DNA of 64,000 bases from Strongylocentrotus droebachiensis. Its lineage: Eukaryota > Echinodermata > Echinoidea > Camarodonta > Strongylocentrotidae. The notes under the pieces were generated by a model. That model was not told the DNA's origin. It did not search any database and saw nothing but the letters and a program-made list of their open reading frames with translations. Each line of letters opens with the position of its first letter. Position 1 is the first letter of the stretch. The stretch is from contig JAVYIG010007529.1 of assembly GCA_035222895.1 (NCBI GenBank), forward strand, positions 36,828-100,827. Direction: 5' to 3'. This document shows positions 48,589 to 61,131 of this stretch, in pieces. The position numbers were made by a program, and so were the translations under genes.

Positions 48589-48738
48589 AGGGGGCGTTTC
48601 ACAAAACTTGTCATCAGTTACAAATGACAGTTTTTTTTTAATAAGCTACTGAAATCCTTACTTCTGATTGGTTATCAGCAAATCTGTCACTGATTTTTGC
48701 CATTTGTCATTGAAAAAAGGCTTTGTGAACGGGTCCCA
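48589..48738. mobile_element. MITE-like element with GGGCGTTTCACAAA end
   Basis: The left end GGGGGCGTTTCACAAAAC and right end GGCTTTGTGAACGGGTCCC are imperfect complements. Inside, TTACAAATGACAG is mirrored by CTGTCACTGATTTTTGCCATTTG. The 150-bp size, lack of coding capacity and this type of end match short MITEs that I recall as common in echinoderm and other marine invertebrate genomes. CAGG at both borders may be a 4-bp target duplication, but this is tentative. Confidence 0.6.
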
Positions 48739-49002
48739 GGACTTATTTGATCAAAGATAAAGGGTTGACGCTACAGCTCGGTTTCAGGTTAGGGTTCATG
48801 TTAGGGTTGTGGTTGGTATGATGCTTGGTCCAGGGTTCAAGGTAGAATTTTGGCTACTGTTGGATATTTATCACTCAGCAATGGTCACTGAAGCATGTGC
48901 TGTACAACAGATTAAAAACCATACAGCTCTAAGCAGAATGGTTAGATCAAATTACAGTAACCTGCCATGAAGATGTCTTTGACCATCTCAAATGCATTTT
49001 AG

Positions 49003-49067
49003 CTGCTGAGAGCCAGAAGGATGTTAATTCATATATTTTTACAACACACTTTCCAATGTTACCATTT
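49003..49067. repeat. Dispersed short palindrome family, member 6 (half-decayed)
   Basis: GAGAGCCAGAAGGATGTTAATTC is a good left arm. The right arm near 49043-49062 is barely recognisable. Confidence 0.4.
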
Positions 49068-51959
49068 TTGTATTCAAAGAGTAAATTACTTAAAACATGT
49101 TCATATCTTATATAGATAGCTGGGCAAAATGGCTCACTATTTTTGAGTTGATCATAACCTATTGACTACTAGGCCTGTAATAACTCAAATGACATCAAAG
49201 GAATATGCCTGCTGAAGCAAAATAAAATTGGATCAAATGGGTTAAAACTCAGAATCATAATTCCCAGGGGTATCATGATAATCTTCTATAATTATGAAGG
49301 ACATGCTATGCTTACTAACCTATTTTAGCATTAAACGTTATACACACACGTCTTATTTACTAACACCTAATGTGATGTACAGAGAAAATGGAAGGGGACC
49401 TCGCAAGATATGTCACAGCTAGAGTTGCAAATTTGTGTTTGATTGATCACGATGTCACATATTCATAACTTTCTTATTTTGTAATTCAGAATTTGCTCAA
49501 ACTTTCACTGACCCGTTCCCCTCACTTTTCTGCTTCTATTCAAGCTAACTTAACATCAGGATGGACTTCCTCTTTAAATATTGATCATATTTATCTGTGT
49601 GGATTCTTTGGGAATTATATGTCATAACAAAATCAAATAGTATCCAAAGATTTGTCCATGACATTATCCATTAGTTTAACTGCATAGGATACTAGGTTTG
49701 GTCTTGCAATTCAAATTATTTATGGTCAGCTATTTATTTCTTTATTATTCATTTTTATTTCTTTTTTTTTACATCATTGAAGTGCTCTAAAAAGTAAAAC
49801 CTGAAAACAAAACCGCAGCCTTATTCTAATATTCCATGAACCCTCTCAAAATCATGTTGCGAGCTAAAGACAGGAAGTAAACTATCCCATGACCTACAAA
49901 TTATTGAAGACAGGAGGACAGGAAGGAGCGTCTGGACAACTGAAACATCCTATTCATTTCCATCACGATATCTTTTCCCAGTAAATGCCTCCCAACCCAT
50001 CAGGAAAGAATACATCGCCTGCTGACAACCAAAAGGGCGTTAATTCATACTCTACCATGCGGTTAACACCCTTCTGGCTCCGAGCCGTCAGCATTCTCTT
50101 TGCAGAGTTCTGTGGACACCTACTACATCCCAACCTCACTAATGCATGAGGCATTGTTTGGAGTGAGGCAAAAAGGGGTCTCTCGGGGTACCTTCTTGCA
50201 AACCGCTTCAATTTGAAGGACAACTTCATGTTTTTCCTCCGGTTTAAAAACCTTTTTTCTCCTATTTATGTCCAACCGGCTGGCGGATAAAGCATCCCAC
50301 ACTTCCCGTTTGCAAATTTGTCTCTGCCAAAACATCAATTTTACCCACTTTGCTTATTTTCACCATAGCACAATAACCTTCTAAAAATGCATATACATTT
50401 CCAAAAATAGTTTGGACCTCAGGAGAAGGGGGTCCAACTTTTACCACAAACCGAACAGTAACAAATAATCATACGTTCTATTTTATATTTGGTGATGCTC
50501 AAAAGAGACTACCAGTAAAGTGTAACAAAAATAGGCACATAATCTATTTCTTCTTCCCTCAAATTTAGAGAGCGGTAATGGCTCGTATTGTGGTTTTTAA
50601 TAGGTTTCCAAGTACCGTAGTTGTGCATCAAGACTGAATATAAATATTTAATAGCTATTGAATCATTTAGGGGTTTAAAATGTCTTGAGAGTTGAAACAA
50701 TTTTTTGTTTGTTTACAACTTTCTGTTCCAAATGGCCTCAAAACAACAATGATTAGGAATGTTTTTGCCAGGTTTTTGATAAACCCCATTCTAAAATTCT
50801 CTTCTTTGCATATAATCCCTCATTCCTTCATGCATAATTTCTACAGATATTTACAACTGAAGAAAAGAAAACTCTCTAGATTTTAGAGGCATTCCTTATC
50901 CCCTTTGGAATATGATACATTGATAAAAGAAATTTTCATGACTTATTGTGTTACATAAATCATTCTAAGATTAGCAAATTCCAAGTCAGTGATTTTATTT
51001 TTCATAGTCCCATGTGAGCACTGTAACACGGGCTTTAATGGCTCTCCTATTTGACTAGAAAAACAACATTAGTCATTCTATAAAGACTTGAGACGTTAGT
51101 ATCATTCATAGTTCTGTATTTGCCCATTCATCATGGAGAGTCCATCTGGAAGAGTTCAACCAGGTTTGGAATCCCAAGATTTACTTGGGAGGAAAGCAAC
51201 ATGTACATTCAATTCAAAATCAAATGAATCTTTCTTGGTGTTACAATATACCATGAATATACATTCGTCAATAGTTATGATCTTAATTGTAATTAATGAA
51301 ATTATGGAACTCAATACACAGTCTCCAACAACTCTTAGTGATGTATCAACCCCCAAAAGATGAGTTTTAAACTTGAAAAGATTAAAGGATTCAAGGATTC
51401 AGCAATAATAAGCATTCAAAATATGGATTCAATTAAATGATTAAAGCAAGGAGCTCTCAATCTACTTGCAAATTTAAACAAAATTTCGACCAACGCTTGG
51501 TATAAAAATAAGTGTGTATAATTTTTGTAAGAGTTACATCAACTTAAAAATAATTCAAGCAAGATTTCTGTAACTAAAAGATAATGAATGTCAGAAATTG
51601 CCCTACATAAAAGGATGGTTTAAAATAAAAAGTTTGTATTAAAGGATTCATCTTTATTTCTTTCTCTCTTGATCTACTTAAACACTTCCAATTTATTTTC
51701 ACATATTTATTGATTTGGTTTCCTTTTAGACCCTTATGTACCATTCCTTTTCATCAAATGTGGGTTAAAACAAAAACATTTCAAGCTCGTCCTTCAACAG
51801 GTAAACATACTTGTGGTTTCTTCTTTCCAGCATTTGGCAAATTCTCCAAAGTGATCGATAATCAATATGATTAATTTTTGAGGCACAATTTGGTCAATCT
51901 CACTTGGGGTTTATGTTTGGAAAATGTGGAGTAGATACAAGCATTACAAAGATTGGAAG
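49068..51959. other. Unassigned AT-rich DNA (palindrome at 50021-50092)
   Basis: No gene recognised apart from the short palindrome listed separately. The 88-codon frame at 49963-50229 overlaps that palindrome and is treated as chance. Confidence 0.4.
50021..50092. repeat. Dispersed short palindrome family, member 7 (best preserved)
   Basis: Outer GCTGAC and GTCAGC pair exactly. Inner AAAAGGGCGTTAATTC pairs with GGTTAACACCCTTCTGGC. The centre is about 18 bp. Confidence 0.7.
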
Positions 51960-52158
51960 AAAACATGAGGGGAAAGGAGGAGGACAGATAGGTAGGGATG
52001 AACAAGAGAGACAAAGAAGCAAGAGAGAGAATAGAGAAAGAGAGAATAGAGATAGAGAGGAGAGAGAAGATAGTAGAAAGGTGAAGAGAGAGAAGAGATG
52101 AGAGTGTGAAAGAGAGAGGGGTGTAAAGAGAGAGGGGTGTAAAGAGAGAAAGAGGGTG

Positions 52159-52201
<43 letters not shown>

Positions 52202-52292
52202 GATGTAGAGCAGAAATAACAAGGAAAAAAAGAGAGAGAGGAGAGAGAGAAGAGAGAGAGAATGGAGGTAGAAAGTGAGGAGAAGGAGAAAG
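51960..52292. repeat. (GA)n microsatellite
   Basis: The plus strand is purine-rich for over 300 bp. A pure GA run spans about 52164-52198 and GTGTAAAGAGAGAGGG is repeated twice just before it. The long minus-strand Ser/Leu frames are compositional. Confidence 0.85.
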
Positions 52293-55200
52293 AGAAGGAT
52301 GCCAATAAAAAGACATACGTAATAATGCAAAACCTCTTATTTCTGACCACAGACAAATATATGTATATAGTTTAACCAATTTCTGCCCCACATGTGAGCA
52401 TTGATGTTTTCTATGAAGGGTAAGGCATTAATTCTGAATTAACTTACTCATGGTTGCACACTTCAATTTCTTGTGACTGCACTTTTCTCATGATGACAGG
52501 CAATTATACCCACCCAGTCCGGCATTTAAAAAAAACCTTTACACATTTTTTCTTCTTTCTAACGATTCTATTTAATTATGTAGGCCGTTAGTGACAAGTT
52601 AACTCCCCCATGAGAAGTAGCAGAACACCTATATTTTACTATGTTGCTGACTGGCATGAATCTTTAATTGTGCATAATATTATATATAACCCAAAAGCTC
52701 CTTTCACACACGACACAGTAAACAGTAACTACCTGCCTGAATAAAATAGCAGAGAAAGATAAAATGACATAATCATAACTGTGCATTACATTTCTGTTAA
52801 GATTATAATAAGTAATTCTTTTTCTCTTTTGCATTCAGCTACTTATTCTTGCCCTCACTTGCCATAGCTTTACCCTTAAAAATATATTTTTTATTTTTAT
52901 TTTTTTAAATTTTGCTCTAGCATATTTTAGGTGGTTTACTGCAGCTTATATGAACAAGGCTTCAGAGGGTATATCTCCTGTAGACAGAGAATATGTGCAA
53001 ATATATTTTGCCCGAATTAAACAGACTTCTTTGATGTACAATAAAGCTGCCGAGATTGAAGAAATACGTTTTCTTTACAAATGGTATCAAACAAGCAACA
53101 GCAAACGAAAAGTAGTGATCTGAAAGAGTATTCACATTGAATACACTGAAGCCAATAACCTATGAACTAACCGATATGATATATAATTTGGAAACGATTA
53201 GCAACATTAACAATGACAGTGTATGTGCTAAAAAAAATTCACTTTTCTTCATGAAAATCAGAGAACCCGAGTCCAACTGTAACGTACAACCCATTTCAAC
53301 CAATAACACGTTTGTTGACGCACCACTGGTTCGCTGGCCGAGCTACGACGGCCACCTGCCATGTCTAGCCCTGCGGAGAGATTGACGTATGACACAAAAA
53401 AGAGCTGACACGAGGCCATACCGCATATTCTCATTCTGCATCTCCTGAATTTTAAACATGTTTGTCCGAGGGCCAACTTTATAATATTCATACGTTTTCT
53501 GGAGAGGAAAAAACAGTGACAGGTAAGAATACACTTGTTTTTCTTCTAGCCTTGCACCCCCAAAAGGTGACATAAAACTGACAACGCATCAAATGTTCGC
53601 CAAGGAGAGAAACAAACAGTTGGTTCATGGCCGATTGATATATTTAGCATTTTGGAGACAAACATGAGATAAAGTAGAGTCAGACAAATTGAATCAGAAA
53701 AATTATAGCTTTTATTTATAACTATTGATAGATAAACGAAATTTTAGGTAACAAAGTAACAGAAATGAGAAATCATCACTACATTATATTACTACAATTG
53801 GTATGCTTTGTTGTCTATTTCCACTTAACAATTATTCATGAGACTATTCCAAACCGTATGTAAAATGTTAATCATATAATATGTATGTGTGTGCTTGAAA
53901 AAGGACCCCATATTGTATATAAACCTAATGATTTAAAAAATTAAAAAATTAAAAAAAAATCATTTTCAAATTTTGCAACATCATTTTAGATCCACTACAT
54001 TTACCTATGCAATTATATGAGAACATGTCCTTCTGGACACAAAATATAGACACAACATTTGAATCACATGTTTATAAAAAACAAATTATTTAAAGAAATA
54101 AAATCCAGCTGTAAAAGAGATGAGCCAAAAATCTAAGTTTAGAGGACTAAGTAAAAGAAATGGCTATGGGAACAAAATTGAGGAAGTTTCTTTCTGGAAA
54201 TGGTTGTGGGTTAAAGATGGGGCAATAAAACATGTCAACTGGATCAGTGATAATAATAATACTATGAATGCAAATATTTTACACCATTTCATGTGTCATT
54301 AGTCTCTTTCAGTCGTTTGTATAATAAACTGCTTTCAAAGCAGTATTTCCTATCAGCCCTTATATACACAACAGTCAGGGGCAGAAACGGATAATCCATG
54401 GGGGGGGGGGTTACATTTTCCTAAATGTTATTTTATTATAAAGATATGATCTAAAAATCCAACAGGCCATCTATATAGGCAAGTAAAAGTGAAAAACAAA
54501 TATATGGGTTAAGAAAAAAGTACCCTCATGAAAGGTGCCGATTCCCCCCCCCCCCCCCTCCCCCCTTTTTTTTTTCTTTGAGGGGGCCTCCAGTCACCTT
54601 GGCCCCCTTCCTGGATACAACAATGGATAAGTGGACTTTATAAAAAATACACAGTAGCGATATTGAATACTGAAAAGTTTTACGTCCATGTTTCTAATAA
54701 TGCCACTACAATCCTGAGAACCGACCACACACAACAAAACTATTATGAACAGAAATTGTGATTTTATACAAAACTCCATCATAACGAGAAAGACCCGGCA
54801 TTGATATGAATGCATACAATGAAAATTGATTGCTTCATAAATGTACGTCCTAATATTCCCTCACAAGAAAATGAATTACCATGAACAGGACGGAGTATTC
54901 TCTTTCTAGTTGTGGTAGTCATACAATCGCCCTACTGATGTTATCAGACAGAGCCGCAAGCGGGAGGCTTTTAAATCATATTTGTATTTAAGCCATTGAG
55001 TCAACATTAGACATGAGAATCCTGGGACCGAAGAAAAAAAAGTTTCATGGCCAAGAAAGGGCAGTGAAAGAAAATAAAGAAAAAGAGAGCTGAAATATGA
55101 AACACAAAAATATCACTCCCAGTTATAAATCTAGTTACGAGCTAGTCGACGTTCTCATTTCTTGTTACCGGCTGGAAACCGCTTCAGGGCGTTTACGGAG

Positions 55201-55611
55201 TATTGTTGATATATGGCGAGCGGGCGACATAGGAGCTCCGTTTCGGAAATGAAAATGTGCTGTGGAGATCGGTAAACCGCACAATACATTAACATATTTA
55301 TCAACACATAAAGATGATGCATAATAAAAAATAAACTTGTTCTTGTTTCTATTCTGCAAACTGTATATTCTTTCGTTGTATCTTTTGTAGAGAAGAATGA
55401 AAGTAGACAGGCGTTAGGATTCTCAAAATAAATGTCAATTCATCATTTACTAGTGAGATCTACGTGCAACTAACTGTCAGTTCATTGATGTACAGACTAT
55501 CACAATTTAAGAAGCTATTGCAGCATGACTGGAAGATAAAGTATTCTGTTCAAACACTTCTCATTTTCATATCACATTTTGTAAATGTATACTGTTCTCT
55601 CGAGATTGCCT
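52293..55611. other. Unassigned AT-rich DNA
   Basis: Poly-G near 54402 and poly-C/poly-T near 54546-54577. No gene recognised. Confidence 0.4.
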
Positions 55612-55695
55612 ACAGAGTCAGAGGGGCGTTGAATCCATCTAAAAATACATGTCCAAGCATATAAGAGTGAGCATTCTTCTGGCTCTTTATAGCAG
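55612..55695. repeat. Dispersed short palindrome family, member 8
   Basis: The left arm AGAGTCAGAGGGGCGTTGAA mirrors GAGCATTCTTCTGGCTCT. It ends immediately before the left terminus of DIRS copy 2. Confidence 0.65.
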
Positions 55696-55697
55696 AC

Positions 55698-55894
55698 CAT
55701 GAAAATCAGTATTGATTTTATTATTTACGATATAAATCTACGTATCTACCTATTCTACTTTGCTATTGTTGCACCTCAACATTGCATAACCGAAACTTAA
55801 AACACATCGCCAAATTGCTCATACCCCCCCGACCAATGGCGCCCTCCGTGACCCTTGCGTCCGAGCGCCGCCAACGTAACCTCTTCCTCTTATC
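55698..55894 (-). repeat. Left inverted terminal repeat of DIRS copy 2 (3' end of element)
   Basis: Matches the left repeat of copy 1 and, in reverse complement, 61494-61668. The outer extension CATGAAAATCAGTATTG is again absent from the right repeat. Confidence 0.9.
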
Positions 55895-55947
55895 ACGAGT
55901 TCCCTAGGACACACCTTGGTAAAGGCGCTGGGGATGGAGGGAGGGAA

Positions 55948-56048
55948 AATAGGTAGATACGTAGATTTATATCGTAAATAATAAAATCAATACTGATTTT
56001 CATGATTTACATCAATAAATCAACGTATCTACCTATTCTACTTTGCTA
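55948..56048 (-). repeat. Internal complementary region of DIRS copy 2
   Basis: The 101 bp are exactly complementary to the left outer 57 bp and the right outer 44 bp of this copy, as in copy 1. This independently confirms the termini. Confidence 0.93.
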
Positions 56049-56100
56049 AAGACCAGCACAGATTAATGCCGGGTGGTAAAAACCAAGCAAACTCATCAAT

Positions 56101-57107
56101 TTAATGGGAAATAGACGACGAAGCCGCCTTCAGAGAAGCGACCACAAAGGCTCGTTCGCCCGCGGGCACATCTTTGAGGTAAAAAGCAGTAAAAGAACTT
56201 GGAGACTTCCAAAAAGCTGCTTTACAGATATCTTGAACTGAAACTCCGATGAAAAGAGCCCAAGACGTACTGACACTGTGAGTATCATGGGCACGAGGAG
56301 TCCTGCCAGGCGTCAAGGCCTCAGGGCCCGCAGCCTTGATAGCCAAGACTAACCACCTGGAGATCGTATCCCGAGATGCCGCCGAAAGTGGCTCTCGAGA
56401 AACCAGAAAGAGCTGATCCGACTTGCGAAAAGGCTTCGTCTTGTAAAGATACCATTTGAGGGCGCGAACGGGACACCACAGTCCGTCCCCGAAGACCGAA
56501 GAAAAATCCGACAAGGGATGAAGCACCACTTCCACTGAACCCGACGTGTCAGACTGATTCTAAGCAATAAAAGAAGCCTTGGGAATCAAACGAACCCCAC
56601 GTCCTTCCCAGCGGATATGCCCAGGGGCAGCTGAAAGGGTATGAAGTGAGCTCCTACGCTGACCAGAAGTGATTACCATGAGAAAAACCGTCTTGACCGT
56701 AGTAAGCAGAAGCGTCGCAGAACACAGCGGTTCGAAGGGAGTGCCAAAACCTTGGGTAAACTCCACACTGGCGTCAGAGGTCTGAAGAAGGGTCTCTTAA
56801 GGAAGAAAGACTTCAAAAGAGCCGCTAGCTGAGGAGCAGAAGAAACTGAAGTACCCTCGGCAAACCCCGAAAACAAAACCGCAGCTATAGCAGACCGATA
56901 GCCACAAATCGTTGACAGAACTCTCCCCTTGTCATACAAAGAGATCAGAAAGTCAGCAATAGAAGGTAAAGACGCCTCTCTAGGGGCGACGCCCACCTCC
57001 TCACACCAAGTGTGAAAAGCATCCAACCAGGAGTTGTAAACCGTCCTGGTCGACTCTCGTCTACTCTGGACTAGAAATTGTGCAGCACGTTCGGAGAAAC
57101 CTGACGA
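56101..57107 (-). pseudogene. DIRS tyrosine recombinase, inactivated (copy 2)
   Basis: Without the 35-bp deletion of copy 1, the N-terminal core-binding region runs on past GYRSAIAAVL in the RNase H frame to a stop at 56673. The catalytic part then continues in another frame after a change near 56725-56750. The first catalytic arginine is present (SGQRRSSL, codon 56656-56658). The TAG at 56560-56562 and the HDTH box (56278-56289, Arg replaced by His) are the same as in copy 1. The nucleophile Tyr in FTAFYLKDV is kept. The shared breaks mean that the parent of both copies already lacked an active recombinase. Confidence 0.88.
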
Positions 57108-57487
57108 ACGAGCCCTCTTCCCGATAACCGCCAAGCGGTCAGACGGAGGATTTCCGGCCGCTGGTGTAGAATACCAGACAGAGGTTGCGACACCAGATCC
57201 GGATGACACGGCAACGACCACGGAGTCCCCACCAGGAGGGTCAGGAGGTCCTGAAACCACGACCTCGCCGGCCACCAAGGAGCTATGAGAATCATCATCG
57301 CTCGATCTTCCCTGATCTTCCAGAGCACACGGGGAAAAAACGCGAACGGAGGAAAGGCGTAAGCCCTCCATCCCTCCACGGGATCGCGAAAGCGTCCAGA
57401 GCAAAAGCTCCTGGTTCCCGGACTCTCGAGAATATCGAGGAAAACGATGGTCGAACGAAGTTGCGAAGAGATCGATGTCGAGAACAC
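57108..57487 (-). pseudogene. DIRS conserved linker, frameshifted (copy 2)
   Basis: DAFAIPWRDG, AYAFPPFAFFP, LIAPWWPARSWF and LTAWRLSG are all recognisable but fall in different frames, with the same switch points as in copy 1. A few amino-acid differences from copy 1 are simple substitutions. Confidence 0.72.
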
Positions 57488-57901
57488 CGAACACTCTCCC
57501 CAGTTGCCTGAAGACAGTCGGAGACAGAGTCCACTCTGAGGGAAAGCACTTGCCTCTGGAGAGAAAGTCCGCTAAGATATTCTCTTCGCCCGGGATATGT
57601 GATGCAATCGGGAACACCCTCGCCCCCTTGCACCACGCCCAGAGTTGAGAGGCCAACTCGTTCAGAGCCACAGAATGAGTGCCTCCCTGTCTGTTGATGT
57701 ACGCCATCACCGATACGTTGTCCGTAAGAATCAGAACCGAACGACCCACCAGACGAGCACGGAAGTGACGAAGCGAAGTAAACACTCCCATGAGTTCCAA
57801 CACATTGATGTGGGGCAGAAAGTCCAGATGACTCCAGTCTCCTGAAATCATTGACCCCTGGCAATGACCTCCCCAAACCAACAGCGACGCGTCCGTGGTG
57901 A
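57425..57901 (-). pseudogene. DIRS RNase H domain, motifs intact (copy 2)
   Basis: The four active-site acids are present in one frame: Asp codon 57891-57893, Glu 57792-57794, Asp 57720-57722 and Asp 57567-57569. The open frame 56673-58487 (604 codons) is the longest in the window. It joins RT thumb, RNase H and recombinase N-terminus, but passes out of frame through the linker. Confidence 0.85.
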
Positions 57902-58220
57902 CGGTCACGGAAGGGAGAGGAACTCGGAAGCGTTTGCCCTGAAGGAAGAAGGAACGACGAAGCCAAGGACCTAGAAGACCCTTGATTCTGGACAACAGGG
58001 GGATCCACGACAAAAGAGAACTCACGCTCGGCTGATAAAACTCCAACAGAAAGAGTTGGAAGGGACTCATCAATAGTCGAAAATCTGGAAGCATGTCGAC
58101 TAGACTGGAGAGAAACCCTAGCCACTGAAGCCAACACTCGGCTTTCACCCGACGTGCACATCTCAGAGACCGAGCAGTCCTGACTATCGTCTCGACCCTG
58201 TCGAGCCTGGGACGAGCCAG

Positions 58221-58907
58221 CTGATGACGAATGTCCAGCTGAGCACCTAGGTAAGACGGCGTGCAAGTCGGAACGAATTCTGATTTCTCCCAAATTATGA
58301 GAAATCCGAGATCTTGAGTCGTGCTGATCAGAATCTGCATATGATCCAACAGCATGACTGACGCCACGACTCTCGTGAAAATCCGAGGAGCAGGGCGCAA
58401 ACCGAACAGGAGCGCTCTGTAACGGTAGAATTTGCCCAGGAAGGCAAAACCCCACAAGATCCCGCGACCGCGGATGTATCGGCACATGAAAATAAGCGTC
58501 GCGAAGATCCAAAGAAACCGCGACGTCTGCGGGATTCAATGAAGAAAGGATGGTTGCCAGATGATCCATTCGGAAATGAACCTTTCCCAAATGAAGGTTA
58601 AACCGCTTCATGTTGAGAATCATTCTTAAAGAACCCGAGCACTTGGGAATTACGAACACCGGCGACAAACAAAGACACGGGTGATCGTCTACTTCCTCTA
58701 TTGCCCCCTTCTCTAACAGAGACACGAATTCGGAGGAAATGTGACTCTGAAAAAGAGGGGACATGATCGGAGAGCGGCTCCGGAGGACGCCATTCGGAAG
58801 AGGTTCCACAAAATCTATGAAGAACCCTTCTCGTACCACCGACAGAACAAATGCGTCGCTGGTGATCTTCTCCCACGCCGGGAGAAATCTCCGGAGCCGC
58901 CCGCCGA
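58221..58907 (-). pseudogene. DIRS reverse transcriptase, catalytic box missing (copy 2)
   Basis: Motif A (VSLDLRDAYFHVPIHP) is in one frame and GFAFLGKFYRYRALLFGL in another, with the shift at about 58456-58484. The YxDD region expected between RVVA and LGFLI is missing (58316-58364), exactly as in copy 1. A TAG lies just upstream of the VGGRLRRF start, as in copy 1, so RT is not fused in frame to gag. Confidence 0.88.
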
Positions 58908-58940
58908 CCTAAGACCCAAGCACTCGGGGGAAGCCATCAT

Positions 58941-61131
58941 CTAGAGAATGACTTCCCACCACCACGAAAGGGAGTCCGGGAAGATAGAAGAATCACGGTA
59001 AGAAGAACCTCGAGACGAAGGACGACCACGATCCTGGTATTCCTCCTCGGCCGGGTACCAGTCCTGAGGGCGGCCCTTAGACTGGCCGACGTTCTTACGA
59101 AAAGAACCCGAAATCTTCAAACTTTTCTTACGAGGTCTGGAGGAAGGAACCGGTTCTTGGACATCGCGAAAAGCAACGGACAGGTCTCGAGCCTGCTTCT
59201 CACCATCAATCTCGGCTTGCAGTAGAGTAGTGAAACTATCTCCACAAAGGTGGGGGCTGGCCACTGGAATCTGCGGAAGCAGTCCTGGAATTTGATGCGG
59301 TCGAATGCCCAAATAAGTGAGCACAGCCTCCCGACGATACTTCTCGATGGAATGCGAAGTCACCGCAAGCCGTGAGAAAAGATCAAACAACAAATTGTCA
59401 CTTTTATCAAAAGGACCACGAGTCCCAAACTTCTTCCCAAACGACTGGCCACCGCCACAAGTTTGGGAGAAACCCGTTTAGGACACAAATACAAATCCGC
59501 ATCCTGAGGAACGAAAGCGTACTTGTCCACCTGCCGCTTAAGAAATCCCGTCGATGACGACAAGTCTTCTGCGGCATTCACAAATTCTTCTTTGTGTAGA
59601 TCAGGAAGAAACAGTCCCTGAAACGCTGAAGAGTCCGATTTAGAAGACAGGAAGCCCCGCCGATAACTCCGGGACGACACAAGAATCGGGCACATATTTG
59701 TGAAACAAGGCTAACGAATCCGCCGCCAGAGACACAAACGGAAGTAGACGCATCATCCCCCGCAACTAAACCAGACGACTGAGCGATGGAACCAGTGTCC
59801 CAACGATCAACCGAGCCCCCCCTATCTTGACCAGATAAACAGGGACGATCCCCGCCTCTCGGAGCGCCCAACGAAGCGTGAGGCGGAGAAGCAAAAAAAA
59901 GAGAGGACCCCGGCTGAATACGACAACTCGAAACCCGCACCGGCGACTGCTCAGGCGAGATCGATGCATCTTCGGAAAACTCCGAAAATAAATCAACCGC
60001 GATCGGATCCGAAAGTGAAGTAGGACGAACCGGAGGAGCCGACTCGGGCACCGAAGATCGAAAAGCGTCAGCAAAAGCCCGCATCCAATCCGAAAATTCC
60101 GGCGGGGGTGGAGGCACCGACGGAGGGAGAGTAGCCACCAAAGGCGGACCCCGAGGAGCCGCAAACGGTGCCATAAAATCAGAGCGCGGATTCTTCGAAG
60201 GATAAACAAAATCCGAGGAAGAACCGGCCACAGCGTCCCGGGAACCCCGCCTCTTACGAGACGTAGCGGTAACGGAAAAGGCCGAAGAAACGGGACGGTT
60301 ATCCGATAAAAGCCCGACGGTAGGAGCTCCCCGCAAACCGAATCGGGAAAAACGGAACACGCACCGACGGAGAGGCGCGGTTAGTTGAAGCCCCAGGATC
60401 CGACTCGGATGCACGGGTATCCGGACCGAAATCCGGAACCGGCAAATCCGACAAAGGGACAGAAGAACCGATCGGTGACCGGTTCAAGTCCGGATCCACG
60501 GAAGCAACCCGAATATCCGTCAATGGATTTGTGCACCGACCAAACAAAAGACCTGACGGAACAATTGTTGGCGGTGCAGAACTAAGGCCCGTTCCACCCA
60601 GGGTAAGAACCTCTGGGTTTCCGGGAACCGTCCCGAGAGGAGATAAAATCGCCCCCTCGACCATTCTCATAGGCTTGCCTTGCCCGCATAAATGTCTGCT
60701 GACATTCGCATCCCCGGGGTTTGCGGTGTCACCACCGCTCCCGAGGGGCGTAACTAACGAAGACTTATTACTAGAATCCTTCGTCTTCGTAACCGTCGAT
60801 GGATTTGTGCACCGACCAAACAAAAGACCTGACGGAACAATTGTTGGCGGTGCAGAACTAAGGCCCGTTCCACCCAGGGTAAGAACCTCTGGGTTTCCGG
60901 GAACCGTCCGAGAGGAGATAAAATCGCCCCCTCGACCATTCTCATAGGCTTGCCTTGCCCGCATAAATGTCTGCTGACATTCGCATCCCCGGGGTTTGCG
61001 GTGTCACCACCGCTCCCGAGGGGCGTAACTAACGAAGACTTATTACTAGAATCCTTCGTCTTCTTTCTCGCGACAGAACTTGATTTCTTCTTCGTGAAAC
61101 CTGCTAAGAGAAAATAAGAACTGCGAGACAT
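58941..61131 (-). pseudogene. DIRS gag, frameshifted in several places (copy 2)
   Basis: A likely start ATG lies at 61129-61131, followed by a Lys/Ser-rich start (TKKKSSSVARKK). The N-terminal half is Pro/Ser/Gly-rich with a 92-codon duplicated block (60525-61075). A middle segment with LPPSVPPPPPEFSDWMRAFA lies within 59578-60414. The C-terminal half matches copy 1 (RVSPKLVAVASRLG, SIEKYRREAVLTYLGI, basic tail). The reading changes frame near 60915, near 59700, and at 59436-59438, where one C of a CCCC run is lost relative to copy 1. Gag would normally package the element RNA; this one cannot be made whole. Confidence 0.75.
60525..61075. repeat. 276-bp tandem duplication inside gag of DIRS copy 2
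   Basis: Units start at 60525 and 60801 with GGATTTGTGCACCGACC and end at TTCGTCTTC. The period is 276 bp, exactly 92 codons, so the duplication itself kept the frame. The right unit lacks one C (CCGTCCGAG against CCGTCCCGAG), which shifts the frame. Apart from that C I noticed no differences over the compared stretch, so the duplication is recent. Copy 1 has lost this whole region. Confidence 0.9.

Noticed and set aside
51871..52391. Minus-strand frames of 128-163 codons resembling membrane segments
   Set aside because: Ser/Leu/Phe runs from a GA microsatellite, not hydrophobic helices of a real protein.
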